From Solirubrobacter taibaiensis (GTDB taxonomy: Bacteria > Actinomycetota > Thermoleophilia > Solirubrobacterales > Solirubrobacteraceae): 64,000 bases of DNA. This document shows positions 36,049 to 44,376 of the stretch, in pieces. The position numbers were made by a program, and so were the translations under genes. Where the stretch lies: assembly GCA_027587225.1 (NCBI GenBank), contig JAPDDQ010000004.1:62001-126000 (forward strand), given 5' to 3'. Within the stretch, counting starts at the first letter, position 1. Every line of letters starts with the position of its first letter. The notes below the pieces were generated by a model. The model saw only the letters and a list, made by a program, of their open reading frames with translations, made no database searches and was not told where the DNA came from.

Positions 36049-37557
36049 ATGGGTGCTGCCGCTGGACCGGCGAGCGCGGTCGAGCCCGTCCCTGGCCGGG
36101 CGTACCTGATCGCGGTCGCACTCGCCGGGCTGATGCTGATCTCGGCGCTGCTCAATCTCCAGCCGACGTACGTCATCATGGCCGTCTGCGGCGGTGTGGT
36201 GGCGTTCGCAACGGTTCGCTGGCTGACGCAGTGGCACGTGCTGGTTTCCTCGATCATGTTGATCGTGCTGCTCGTGCCCATCGGGCGGTACGGGCTACCG
36301 ATCACGCTGCCATTTCAGCTCGAGCCCTACCGGTTGCTCGTCGCGATCGTCGCGGTCTTGTGGATCACGTCGCTGCTCGCCGAGCCACGCGCGATCCGGC
36401 TCATCCCTTCTGGGCTCGGTGGCCCGATGGGGGCGATCTGGATCGGCATCGCGATCGGCATCGCCCTCAACCTGCCCGCGATCCACGAGCGCGGTGTCGG
36501 TATGGACGTCGCGAAGAAGATCTCGTTCTTCATCAGCTACCTCGTCGTAATGCTCCTGATCGGCAGCGCGCTGCGCACCCGAGCTGAGCTCGACCGGGGC
36601 CTGAAGGTGCTCGTCGGCGGCACAGCGGTTGTCGCGTTCTTCGCGATGGTCGAGAACAAGACCGGCTACAACGTCTTCAACCACATTCATCAGGTCATGC
36701 CGGTGTTTCGCTTCCAGCAGTCCGGCGTTCCCTCGTTCGTCGAGGCACGTGGCAGCGGACATCGCGTCTACGCGTCCGCCGAGCACCCGATCGCGCTTGG
36801 AGCAGTGCTGGTGATGATGCTGCCGGTCGGCGTGTACGTCGCCTGGCGTCACAAAAGCAAGCTGTGGTGGTGTGCGGTCGCGCTCATCGGGATCGCCGGC
36901 ATGGCGACCGTCGCGCGCACGGCGATCCTGATGCTCTTCACGCAGGGTCTGTTCCTCCTGGCCGTCCGACCGCAGGTCTTCAAGCGCGTGTGGTGGATGA
37001 TCCCGCCATTCCTGGTCGTCGTGAACCTCGCCGTGCCGGCGACCTTCGGCACGATCAAGTCGTCGTTCTTTCCCGAGGGCGGCCTGATCGCCCAGCAGAA
37101 CACCAACTACGGCGGAGACTCCTCCAACCGGATCTCGGACATCGGACCGTCGTTTGACGAGGCCTCGAAGACCCCCTGGTTCGGCCAGGGCTGGGGTACG
37201 CGCGTACCTCAGAAGCTCGATGCCAGCAAGACCCGCCGGATCCTGGACGATCAGTGGCTGACGCTGCTGCTGGAGGTAGGGATCACGGGCGTACTTGCCT
37301 GGTGGTGGTTCTTCTTACGCAACGTCCGATTGCTCGCGGCCGCAGCGCGCGGCGACAACACCGAGCACGGCTGGCTGCTCGCCGGCCTCGCCTCGGCGAT
37401 CCTCGCATTCGCGATCGGCATGTTCACCTGGGACGCCTTCGGGTTCCCCCAGTGCACGCTGATGATGTTCATCCTCGCCGGAGTCGGCATCGCCGCGCGG
37501 CGACTCGGACCGATCACCGACGAGGAACGCGCCGCGGGCCAAGCTCGCCCGGCGTAG
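36049..37557 (+). CDS. O-antigen ligase/polymerase-like membrane protein (Wzy type)
   Basis: 502 aa with about 11-12 membrane segments and a large periplasmic loop near residues 320-410 (FFPEGGLIAQQNTNYGGDSSNRISDIG, WFGQGWGTRVP), the region that carries the catalytic Arg/His residues of Wzy/WaaL proteins. VYASAEHPIALG lies on an earlier loop. Probably polymerises or ligates the repeat unit outside the membrane. ATG 36049 has GAGGG 8 nt upstream. Followed by the IS21 remnant. Confidence 0.8.
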   Translation: MGAAAGPASAVEPVPGRAYLIAVALAGLMLISALLNLQPTYVIMAVCGGVVAFATVRWLTQWHVLVSSIMLIVLLVPIGRYGLPITLPFQLEPYRLLVAIVAVLWITSLLAEPRAIRLIPSGLGGPMGAIWIGIAIGIALNLPAIHERGVGMDVAKKISFFISYLVVMLLIGSALRTRAELDRGLKVLVGGTAVVAFFAMVENKTGYNVFNHIHQVMPVFRFQQSGVPSFVEARGSGHRVYASAEHPIALGAVLVMMLPVGVYVAWRHKSKLWWCAVALIGIAGMATVARTAILMLFTQGLFLLAVRPQVFKRVWWMIPPFLVVVNLAVPATFGTIKSSFFPEGGLIAQQNTNYGGDSSNRISDIGPSFDEASKTPWFGQGWGTRVPQKLDASKTRRILDDQWLTLLLEVGITGVLAWWWFFLRNVRLLAAAARGDNTEHGWLLAGLASAILAFAIGMFTWDAFGFPQCTLMMFILAGVGIAARRLGPITDEERAAGQARPA

Positions 37558-37564
37558 CTTCCTC

Positions 37565-37800
37565 GAGTGTCAGGGCCGCTCGACGATTGAGGATCTCGGC
37601 GGGGTGAACGAGCCGGTCGATCATCGCGACGGCAGTGACGTCGTCGCCGAAGATCTCGCCCCAGGCCGAGAACGGCTTGTTGCTGGTGACGATCATCGAA
37701 GCGCGCTCGTAGCCGCCGGAAGACGAGCATGAACATCAGGTTCGCGGCCTGCGGATCGAACGGGATGTAGCCGACTCGTCGACGATCAGCAACGGAACGC
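37565..37800 (-). pseudogene. istB: IS21-family istB (transposase helper ATPase) fragment
   Basis: Minus-strand remnant of IstB. The frame reading RASMIVTSNKPFSAWGEIFG, then DDVTAVAMIDRLVHPAEIL, matches the conserved C-terminal half of IstB; just upstream another frame reads VGYIPFDPQAANLMFMLV, and before it a third frame gives PLLIVDE (the Walker B block). Two frameshifts, one a single-base loss in GACGAGTCGG (about 37775), the other near 37715, separate these blocks. The Walker A half is missing. Not functional. Confidence 0.85.
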
Positions 37801-38200
37801 GCCGCAGAACTGCCCGCCGACGCGGAGCTGCGCGCAGAAGCCGGCGAATGCCGCCGACGGCCGGCCATCGGCGGCCGTGGATGCCGGCCTGGCGATCCCG
37901 ACCAACGTCGGCGGCAAGGCGCCCAACCGCTGCAAGCAGCCCGCGATCCTGGCCAGCAGGTCTCCGTCTGGGTCGAGAACACCAACACGCCAGCGCCCGC
38001 CCGTGAGTAGCCCAGACACGCGATGATCACCCAGCCGTAGCGCGTCTGGCCGTGCCCGACCGGAACCGATTCGCGCGGCTGCCAGAGATCGAACTGGCAG
38101 AGCTCGCCCGGACGGTAGACCGCGCGCTGAAACGTTTCGGCCGCGACGCAGACAACGGCCGCACCTCGCGCACATAGTCATCGACGACCGTCTTGCCGGC
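37800..38200 (-). pseudogene. istA: IS21-family istA (transposase) fragment
   Basis: Minus-strand pieces of IstA: RAVYRPGELCQFDLWQPRE and VPVGHGQTRYGWVIIACLGY belong to its DDE catalytic core, followed after frameshifts by LQRLGALPPTLV and GRPSAAFAGFCAQLRVGGQF. The last block runs straight into the IstB Walker B region, so the 3' part of istA and the 5' part of istB have been deleted together. N-terminal helix-turn-helix not seen. Confidence 0.85.
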
Positions 38201-38377
38201 CGCGCGCCGATCGACGGGCGGCGCGTCGCTGCTCAGCGCCCCGCCGGATGGCCCACTTTCAACCGGCGCCGGGTGAACCAGTTTTCACCCGGCGCCGACA
38301 CGTTTGCGACTGGCGCGGGCCCCGCGGCACACAGCCCGGTTAGCGCCGGCGCCAGCGCGTGGAGCATTCGCGGAGGA

Positions 38378-39775
38378 TCAGGAGCGCGCGGCGGCGCGGC
38401 CCTGGGCCGCGCGCACGCGGCGCTTGAGGCGTTCGCGAGCGATCTTGCCGCGCACGCGCTGCGAGAAGGTGTAGCCCTCGGGAGCGGCAGCGACCTCCGG
38501 CGGGCGGCGCTGCCAGACATCGACCGAGGAGCCGGCAAGGTCGACCGTGGCCGGGACGTCGAGAGGCGTCTCCCGGCGCCAGACCCAGAGGCGACGCGGG
38601 CCCGTGCCGAACCCGGCCTGGGCGAAGAGCGACAGCCAATGCTCGCGCTCTTCGAGCGTCTTGTAGCCGAGATGCTCGCTGAGCTCGGTGTCGGCGTCGG
38701 CCCGCTGGGCGAGCACGAGCGGCAGCGCCGCGGGGCCGGGGCGTTCGACACCGGTCCAGCCTGCGGGACAGAGGTCCAGGGCGAAGGCGCCGCCGAAGGT
38801 GCTGAGGGGCGCGAGGGCGACGACGGTGTCGGCCGCGGCGTGGAAGGCGGCGGCCAGCAGTTCGCGGGCCTCTGCGGCGGGTGGGTCGACGAGCGCGACG
38901 GCACCCGCGGCTCCACTGCGCAGGCCGAGGGCCGCGACCGGCGGTGCCTCGACGGCGATCGCGTCCGGCAGGGCCGCCGCGACCGACGGGCCCGTCCAGG
39001 AGAGCTCGAGGACGGAGGCGTCAGGGATCCCGGCTGCGCGTGTGGCGCTCACGACCGGCGCGGCGTTGGCCAGCTCAAGCAGCGTCGGCGGGCGGTCGAT
39101 GAGCTCGATCTCGCGGTAGTGCGAGTACGCCTTGTTGACTTTCGGGTTCTTGGAGGCGAGGTGACCGGGATGCAGCTTGTGGTCGTCCCAGCCGAGGTGG
39201 TAGGGACGCGGGGAGTCGAGCCAGCCGACCTTGTAGCCGGCGCCGCGGATCGCCTCGCAGGCCTGCGCGTCGAGCTCGTAGGGCACGAGCAGCGCATCGC
39301 GGCGAATCATCTGGAACCACATGCCGAGGCTGCCCTCGACGAGCGTGTCGTCGATGCGCGCGGCGGGGTCGATGACCTCCGGGCCGAGCACGCTGGGACG
39401 GTTGACCGGGTCCAGGCCGTAACCGATCAGGCCGAACTCGGGGTGCGCTTCGAGCTTCGCGTGTAGCTGCGTCAGCCAGCACGGCTGCGCATCCGGGACG
39501 ATCAAGTCGGGCTCGGTGAGGATGTAGGGATCACTCGTCGTGGCGTCGATGCCGTGCTGGAACGCGGGCAGGTGCTCGTTGGTCGGGCGCAGGATGACCT
39601 GGTGGAAACGGTGCCGGTTCTCGGCGAGCCAGGTGCGGACGTCGGCGCCGGACGCGTTGTCGACGATCGTCAGGCGATAGGGCTGGGTCGTGCGCGCCTC
39701 GAGGTTGTCGACGGTCGCGATCAGGTGATCCAGCCGGTTGAAGGTCAGCATGACGATGTCGATCGGGTCGGCCAT
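38378..39775 (-). CDS. GT2 glycosyltransferase with an unassigned C-terminal domain
   Basis: 465 aa. Residues 1 to about 215 form a GT-A domain: DIVMLTFNRLDHLIATVDNL, TIVDNASG, a TEPDLIVPD stretch in place of DxD, and the acceptor-side DSPRPYHLGWDDHKLH. The remaining 240 residues (from about APVVSATRAAG) are not a known transferase module; they start with a Rossmann-like alternation and include ALDLCPAGWTGVERPG. ATG 39775 is chosen: TACCGT ends 7 nt upstream. Divergent from the methyltransferase at 39817. Confidence 0.75.
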   Translation of the reverse strand: MADPIDIVMLTFNRLDHLIATVDNLEARTTQPYRLTIVDNASGADVRTWLAENRHRFHQVILRPTNEHLPAFQHGIDATTSDPYILTEPDLIVPDAQPCWLTQLHAKLEAHPEFGLIGYGLDPVNRPSVLGPEVIDPAARIDDTLVEGSLGMWFQMIRRDALLVPYELDAQACEAIRGAGYKVGWLDSPRPYHLGWDDHKLHPGHLASKNPKVNKAYSHYREIELIDRPPTLLELANAAPVVSATRAAGIPDASVLELSWTGPSVAAALPDAIAVEAPPVAALGLRSGAAGAVALVDPPAAEARELLAAAFHAAADTVVALAPLSTFGGAFALDLCPAGWTGVERPGPAALPLVLAQRADADTELSEHLGYKTLEEREHWLSLFAQAGFGTGPRRLWVWRRETPLDVPATVDLAGSSVDVWQRRPPEVAAAPEGYTFSQRVRGKIARERLKRRVRAAQGRAAARS

Positions 39776-39782
39776 GGCCCTC

Positions 39783-39788
39783 ACGGTA
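39783..39788 (-). promoter_or_regulatory. -10 box (TACCGT) of the GT2 gene
   Basis: TACCGT on the minus strand ends 7 nt before ATG 39775. A CCTGGACCAT half-site, identical to that at 35080, occurs about 30 bp upstream. Confidence 0.45.
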
Positions 39789-39816
39789 ATTCACGCCGGC
39801 TCGAGTCCGCTCGCGG

Positions 39817-40596
39817 ATGGTCCAGGCTTCCCCACGCGCACGCTTGAGCAACCTGAACCGTCGTCTAGGCACGCGCGCCGCCGCGGACGGCAAGCTCTCG
39901 GGCATGGCTGTTGCCTCCCCTACATCACGGCTGCAAGGGCTCGCTGACGGCTCGAACGACTCCTCACTCAGCAATCGGCTGCGCGGACGTCGCTTCGAGC
40001 TCTTCGAGCGGCTCGTCGCGGACATCCCCCGCCCCTTGCGCATCATCGATCTGGGCGGTACCAACCAGTACTGGGAGCAGCGAGGTTGGGCCGGCCGCGA
40101 CGACGTCGAGATCACGCTCGTGAACCTGGACGCCCAAGACCGCGTGCACGAGAACATCCATCCCACCGAGGGCGACGCGACCGCCCTCGCCGACCACGCG
40201 GACAAGAGCTTCGACATCGCGTTCAGCAACTCGGTGATCGAGCACCTGTTCACGTTCGAGACGCAGGCCAAGATGGCCGCCGAAGTGCGCCGCGTCGCGG
40301 ATGCCTACTGGGTGCAGACGCCGAACTTCTGGTTCCCGATCGAGCCGCATTTCCTCGTACCCGCTTGGCACTGGCTGCCCGAGCGCACCCGGATCGCGAT
40401 CCTGCAGCGCCGCGGCGTCGGCTGGGCCGGCCGCTGCGAGGACCGGGAGTTCGCCCGCCAGATCGTGCAGGAGCATCGCCTCATGCGCCGCAAGGAGCTG
40501 CAGCGCCTGTTCCCCGGCGCGACGATCGTCGGAGAGCGCGTCGCGGGTCTGACGAAGTCGCTCACCGCGATCCACGGCTTCCCGACGCAGCCGTAG
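39817..40596 (+). CDS. Class I SAM-dependent methyltransferase
   Basis: 259 aa. Motif I is LRIIDLGGTNQYWEQRG (an LGGTN variant of the glycine loop), followed by acidic ITLVNLDAQ and the motif IV-like SFDIAFSNSVIEHLFTFETQ. C-terminal part contains WVQTPNFWFPIEPHFLVPAWHWLP, typical of methyltransferases in glycan clusters that act on sugars or sugar-lipid ends. ATG 39817 or ATG 39904 are possible starts; the N-terminal basic stretch of about 30 residues favours neither. Stop 40596 is 9 nt from the convergent GT2 gene. Confidence 0.78.
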   Translation: MVQASPRARLSNLNRRLGTRAAADGKLSGMAVASPTSRLQGLADGSNDSSLSNRLRGRRFELFERLVADIPRPLRIIDLGGTNQYWEQRGWAGRDDVEITLVNLDAQDRVHENIHPTEGDATALADHADKSFDIAFSNSVIEHLFTFETQAKMAAEVRRVADAYWVQTPNFWFPIEPHFLVPAWHWLPERTRIAILQRRGVGWAGRCEDREFARQIVQEHRLMRRKELQRLFPGATIVGERVAGLTKSLTAIHGFPTQP

Positions 40597-40605
40597 AGCT
40601 GCGTC

Positions 40606-41463
40606 TCACTCAGGCACGGCGCGCCGCAGCGACGAGAGCCTCTGGCGCTCACGCAGCGCGGCGATCACCCGCTTGTCACTGCAGCGCGGCGCCCGTGTCG
40701 CGGCGCTGTGCACGTAGCCCCAGATGAGCCCGAGCGCCGCGCGGTCGCGGCGCGCGCGGTACAGGCTCCGCAACACCAGATAGCTCGGGCGGTAGCCCAT
40801 GTACCAGGCCGCGGCGCCCGAAAGCACGTGCGCACGTACGACCTTGCCCTCCCGCACGCCTTCAGGGCGGTGATGCTCGAACGGCAGATCGACCAACGTC
40901 CGTGTGTGCCAGCCGTCGAGCTGCGCCTGAATCTCGTCGATCCCGTCCCAGCCGACGTTGGGCTCGAGGTTGAGCGCGATGTCGATCACGGCCCATCGGT
41001 AGGCACGGGTCGCGCCCCAGACGGCGGTCGGTGTCACCTTGCGCCGCACCCACTGCCCGTCCTGGAACTCGTGGCAGGACCCGCCGCTCATGGCCAGCTT
41101 CGGATCGGCCTCGAACGCCGCCAGCAGCCGCTCGAAGAAGTCCGGTTCGAAGTTGACGTCCGCGTCGACCTTGACCACGACGTCGACTTCGTTCGGGAGC
41201 GAGCGGATGCCGTGCTGGAAGGCGAGGAGATCGCGGCCCTGGCGCCGACCGTCGCGCAACGAACCCTCGGCGGTCTCGGTGCCGACGACCACCATGTACG
41301 GGTCCCCGAGCCCGCTGGCGTACTCGCGGGTGCCGTCCGTGGAACCGTCGTCGACCAGCACCCAGAACTCGGGCAGCACGGCTTGGGCGCGGACCGCGGC
41401 CGAGAGCCGTTCGAGGTTCTGCCGCTCGTCGCGGGCGGGGGTGATCAGCGCGTAACGAAGCAC
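40606..41463 (-). CDS. GT2 glycosyltransferase
   Basis: 285-aa GT-A transferase: ALITPARDERQNLERL, LVDDGSTDGT and VKVDADVNFEPDFF (DxD = DAD) are clear; the C-terminal part has EHHRPEGVREG and basic helices that may touch the membrane. GTG 41463 is chosen because TAGCAT ends 7 nt upstream; longer starts would read through that box. It is divergent from the asparagine-synthase-like gene. Confidence 0.85.
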   Translation of the reverse strand: MLRYALITPARDERQNLERLSAAVRAQAVLPEFWVLVDDGSTDGTREYASGLGDPYMVVVGTETAEGSLRDGRRQGRDLLAFQHGIRSLPNEVDVVVKVDADVNFEPDFFERLLAAFEADPKLAMSGGSCHEFQDGQWVRRKVTPTAVWGATRAYRWAVIDIALNLEPNVGWDGIDEIQAQLDGWHTRTLVDLPFEHHRPEGVREGKVVRAHVLSGAAAWYMGYRPSYLVLRSLYRARRDRAALGLIWGYVHSAATRAPRCSDKRVIAALRERQRLSSLRRAVPE

Positions 41464-41470
41464 GGTGAGG

Positions 41471-41476
41471 ATGCTA
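41471..41476 (-). promoter_or_regulatory. -10 box (TAGCAT) of the GT2 gene at 40606
   Basis: TAGCAT on the minus strand, 7 nt before GTG 41463; no ribosome site. Confidence 0.45.
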
Positions 41477-41530
41477 GGGCCCGCAGGCGAGCCTGACCGT
41501 CTGGGTAGGTGCAAACCGGCGGTCGCGGAC

Positions 41531-41536
41531 CATTAT
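41531..41536 (+). promoter_or_regulatory. -10 box (CATTAT) of the asparagine-synthase-like gene
   Basis: CATTAT ends 7 nt before ATG 41544; no ribosome site. Confidence 0.45.
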
Positions 41537-41543
41537 CGACGGC

Positions 41544-43436
41544 ATGTGTGGCATCGGCGTGCTCCTTGACCCAGCCGGCACGGCGGGGGATTCAACCGCT
41601 CAGGCCATGGCGGCCTCCCTTCGGCACCGCGGCCCGGACGGTGAGGGGTGGCATCGCGTCGGACCCGCACTGCTGGTCCACACGCGGCTCGCGATCATCG
41701 ACGTCGCCGGCGGCGATCAGCCGCTGTACTCCGAGGACGGCACGATCACCCTCGTCGCCAACGGCGAGATCTACAACCACCGCGAGCTGCGCGCCGAGCT
41801 CGAGGCGCGCGGTCATCGGTTCGCCACCGGCTCGGACTGCGAGGTCATCGTCCACCTCTACGAGGAAGAGGGCGAGGACTGCGTCAAACGCCTCAACGGC
41901 ATCTTCGGCTTCTCCCTCTGGGACGCGCGTCGCAACCGCCTCGTGGCCGCTCGCGACCCGTTCGGCGTCAAGCCCGTCTACTGGGCCGCCAAGGGCCGGC
42001 AACTCGCCGTCGCGTCCGAGGTCGGCGCGGTGCTCGCCGCGGGTCTGGGCAGCACGCTGATCGACCCCGTCGCCCTCGACCACTTCCTCGCGTGGCGCTT
42101 CGTGCCCGCGCCGCGCACGCTGTTCGCCGGCGTGTCCAAGCTGCCCGCCGCGTCCGTGCTCGTCGCCGAGCCGGACGGCCCCGTGCGCGTCACCAGCTAC
42201 CGCGAGGCGCCGGGCGCGCCGTTCGCGGACGTGCCGGCCGCCGAGCTCGTGGATGCGTTCGCCGACCGCTTCTCGGAAGCCGTCGGTCGCCAGATGATGT
42301 CTGACGTGCCGTACGGCACGTTCCTCAGCGGCGGCATCGACTCGGCCGGCATCGCCGCCGCCATGGCCCGCCACGACGGCAAGGCGCCGAAGTCGTTCAC
42401 GATCGGCTTCCCGGGCTACGGCGACGCGCTCGACGAGCGTGCCGCGGCCGAGCACTCCGCACGCGTGATCGGCACCGATCACCACAGCGTCGCCATGAGC
42501 CCGACCGACTTCCGCACCCAGCTGCGCGAGTGCATCACTCGGCTCGAGGAGCCGTGCGGCATCCCGTCGGCGCCCGCGCTGCTGCAGCTCAGCGAGTTCA
42601 CCGCTCAGTCGGTCAAGGTCGTCCTCTCAGGACAAGGCGCCGACGAGCCGCTCGGCGGCTACGCCCGCCACCAGGCCGCCGCGCTGTTGCGCCTCGCCGC
42701 AGCCGCCGGCCCACTGGCCAAGCCCGTCCGCACGCTCGCCGAGGCGCTGCCGCGCAACGAGCGCGCCAAGCGCGCCGCCCGTCTCCTCGGGGGCAACGAC
42801 GCCACCGACCGCCTGCTGCGCATCTTCGAGATCGCCCCGCCGGAGCTGCGCGCGTCGTTGACCGGATCGGCCGGCGAAGAAGCCGCCGCGGAGCGCCGCT
42901 CACTCGCCGAGGGCGTGCTCGCCGACGTCGCGGACCGCGACCCGCTCGAGCAGGGCCTCTACCTCGACACGCACCTGTTCCTGCCTGACGGCCTGCTCGT
43001 CTACGGCGACAAGATGACGATGGCGCACGGTCTCGAACAGCGTGTCCCGTTCTTGGACGTGGAGCTGATGCGATTCGTCGAGCGCATCCCCGCCCAGCTG
43101 CGCGTCCGCGGGCTCAAGCGCAAGTGGCTGCACAAGCAGGCGATGGCGAAGTTGATCCCCGACGAGCTCATCAACCGCCCGAAGCTCGGCTTCTCGACGC
43201 CCTACGACCAGTGGCTGCGCGAGTCGCTCGGCGCCGAGCTGGAGCGTCGCTTCGTCCCGGGCAGCGACCTCGGCGCGCTGATCGATCCGACGACCGTCGG
43301 CGGGCTCGTCAGCGACCATCGCAGCGGCCGCGCCGACCACAAGCGCCTGCTCTATTGCCTGCTCGAGCTGGCCGAGTGGAGCGAGCTGTTCGGCGAGACC
43401 GGGGCCGGCCGCCTCGAAGCGGTGGCGGCGGCATGA
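41544..43436 (+). CDS. asnB: Asparagine synthase (glutamine-hydrolysing) family amidotransferase
   Basis: 630 aa, full length. N-terminal glutaminase domain with Cys2 (MCGIGVLLDP), RHRGPDGEGW, RLAIIDV and NGEIYNH; C-terminal synthetase with the ATP loop FLSGGIDSAG and SGQGADEPLGGY. In glycan islands such enzymes often amidate uronic acid sugars (WbpS-like); here it precedes a GT2 gene with an ATGA overlap, so a role in sugar amidation is plausible, though ordinary asparagine synthesis cannot be excluded. Unlike the lasso C protein at 5361 it retains the glutaminase. Confidence 0.88.
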   Translation: MCGIGVLLDPAGTAGDSTAQAMAASLRHRGPDGEGWHRVGPALLVHTRLAIIDVAGGDQPLYSEDGTITLVANGEIYNHRELRAELEARGHRFATGSDCEVIVHLYEEEGEDCVKRLNGIFGFSLWDARRNRLVAARDPFGVKPVYWAAKGRQLAVASEVGAVLAAGLGSTLIDPVALDHFLAWRFVPAPRTLFAGVSKLPAASVLVAEPDGPVRVTSYREAPGAPFADVPAAELVDAFADRFSEAVGRQMMSDVPYGTFLSGGIDSAGIAAAMARHDGKAPKSFTIGFPGYGDALDERAAAEHSARVIGTDHHSVAMSPTDFRTQLRECITRLEEPCGIPSAPALLQLSEFTAQSVKVVLSGQGADEPLGGYARHQAAALLRLAAAAGPLAKPVRTLAEALPRNERAKRAARLLGGNDATDRLLRIFEIAPPELRASLTGSAGEEAAAERRSLAEGVLADVADRDPLEQGLYLDTHLFLPDGLLVYGDKMTMAHGLEQRVPFLDVELMRFVERIPAQLRVRGLKRKWLHKQAMAKLIPDELINRPKLGFSTPYDQWLRESLGAELERRFVPGSDLGALIDPTTVGGLVSDHRSGRADHKRLLYCLLELAEWSELFGETGAGRLEAVAAA

Positions 43437-44320
43437 CCGTCGACGTCGTCGTCGTGTCCTACAACAGCGGCGACACCCTGCGCGGCTGCGTCGAGCCGCT
43501 GTGCGATGTCCCCGGCGTCGACGTCATCGTCGTCGACAACGACTCTCCGCAGGACCCGTTGCCCACCATCGCCGACCTGCCCGTGCGCACCATCCGCGCA
43601 CCGCGCAACGGCGGCTTTTCCTACGGCTGCAATCTCGGGGCCGCCGGCGGTGCGTCGGACGCGATCCTCTTCCTCAACCCGGACGCGGTGCTTTCGCCCG
43701 GCGACCTCGCGCAACTCGTCGCGGTGCTCGAGCGTGAGCCGAGCACCGGGATCGTCGCCCCGCGCATCCTCGGCGGCGAGGGCGAGCTGGCGCTGTCGCG
43801 CCGTCGTGAACCGCGGCTGGCTTCGACGTTCGCGCAGGCCCTGTTCCTGCACCGCCTGCTCCCCACGGCCGCGTGGACGGACGAGATGATCCGTGACCCG
43901 CAGGGCTACGACGTGCCCGGCGATGCCGAATGGCTCTCTGGCGCGTGTCTGTTGATCCGTCGCGACGCGTTCGAGGCGATCGGCGGCTTCGACGAGGGCT
44001 TCTTCCTCTATTGCGAGGACACCGACATCTGCGTGCGCATGCGTGCCCACGGCCTGGCCGTCCGCTACGAGCCGGCCGCCACCGCGCGCCATCAAGAGGG
44101 CAGCTCGGCGCCGCGAGCCGAGCTCGCGGCGATCCACGCGCGCAGCCGTGCACGCTACGCCCGCCTGCACTACACCCGGCCCGCGGCCTTCGCCGAGTCG
44201 TGCCTGCTCGCGCTGTCGGCCGTCACACACGCCGTGGTCACGGCTCCCCGCCGCCGCGCGGCCGCCAAGGGGCACTACGCCGCGCTGCGCGCCGTCGCCC
44301 TCCCTAGCCGCAAGAACTAG
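43433..44320 (+). CDS. GT2 glycosyltransferase (rhamnosyltransferase-like)
   Basis: 295 aa. VVVVSYNSGDTLRGC, VVDNDSPQDP, APRNGGFSYGCN, FLNPDAVLSPGDL (DxD equivalent NPDA) and GFDEGFFLYCEDTDICVRM are the full motif set of rhamnosyltransferase-type GT2 enzymes. ATG overlaps the amidotransferase stop. C-terminal helix is basic and may be membrane-associated. Confidence 0.88.
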   Translation: MTVDVVVVSYNSGDTLRGCVEPLCDVPGVDVIVVDNDSPQDPLPTIADLPVRTIRAPRNGGFSYGCNLGAAGGASDAILFLNPDAVLSPGDLAQLVAVLEREPSTGIVAPRILGGEGELALSRRREPRLASTFAQALFLHRLLPTAAWTDEMIRDPQGYDVPGDAEWLSGACLLIRRDAFEAIGGFDEGFFLYCEDTDICVRMRAHGLAVRYEPAATARHQEGSSAPRAELAAIHARSRARYARLHYTRPAAFAESCLLALSAVTHAVVTAPRRRAAAKGHYAALRAVALPSRKN

Positions 44321-44364
44321 CCGATCGTCCTGGCCGGCCCCTTACAAGCCTCGCACCCCACCCC

Positions 44365-44370
44365 TAGGTT
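44365..44370 (+). promoter_or_regulatory. -10 box (TAGGTT) of the epimerase gene
   Basis: TAGGTT ends 6 nt before ATG 44377. A CCTGGCCG half-site lies about 35 bp upstream. Confidence 0.4.
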
Positions 44371-44376
44371 CCTGTC

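Larger units (their letters stand above)
37558..38300 (-). mobile_element. Decayed IS21-family element
   Basis: Collapsed IS21 element containing the istA and istB fragments. Next to it two similar repeats occur at 38250-38300: CCACTTTCAACCGGCGCC and ACCAGTTTTCACCCGGCGCC, followed by GACA, the multiple terminal-repeat form typical of IS21 left ends. The opposite end was not recognised. Insertion lies between the Wzy-like gene and a glycosyltransferase in the glycan island; together with internal deletion and frameshifts it shows an old insertion. Confidence 0.8.
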
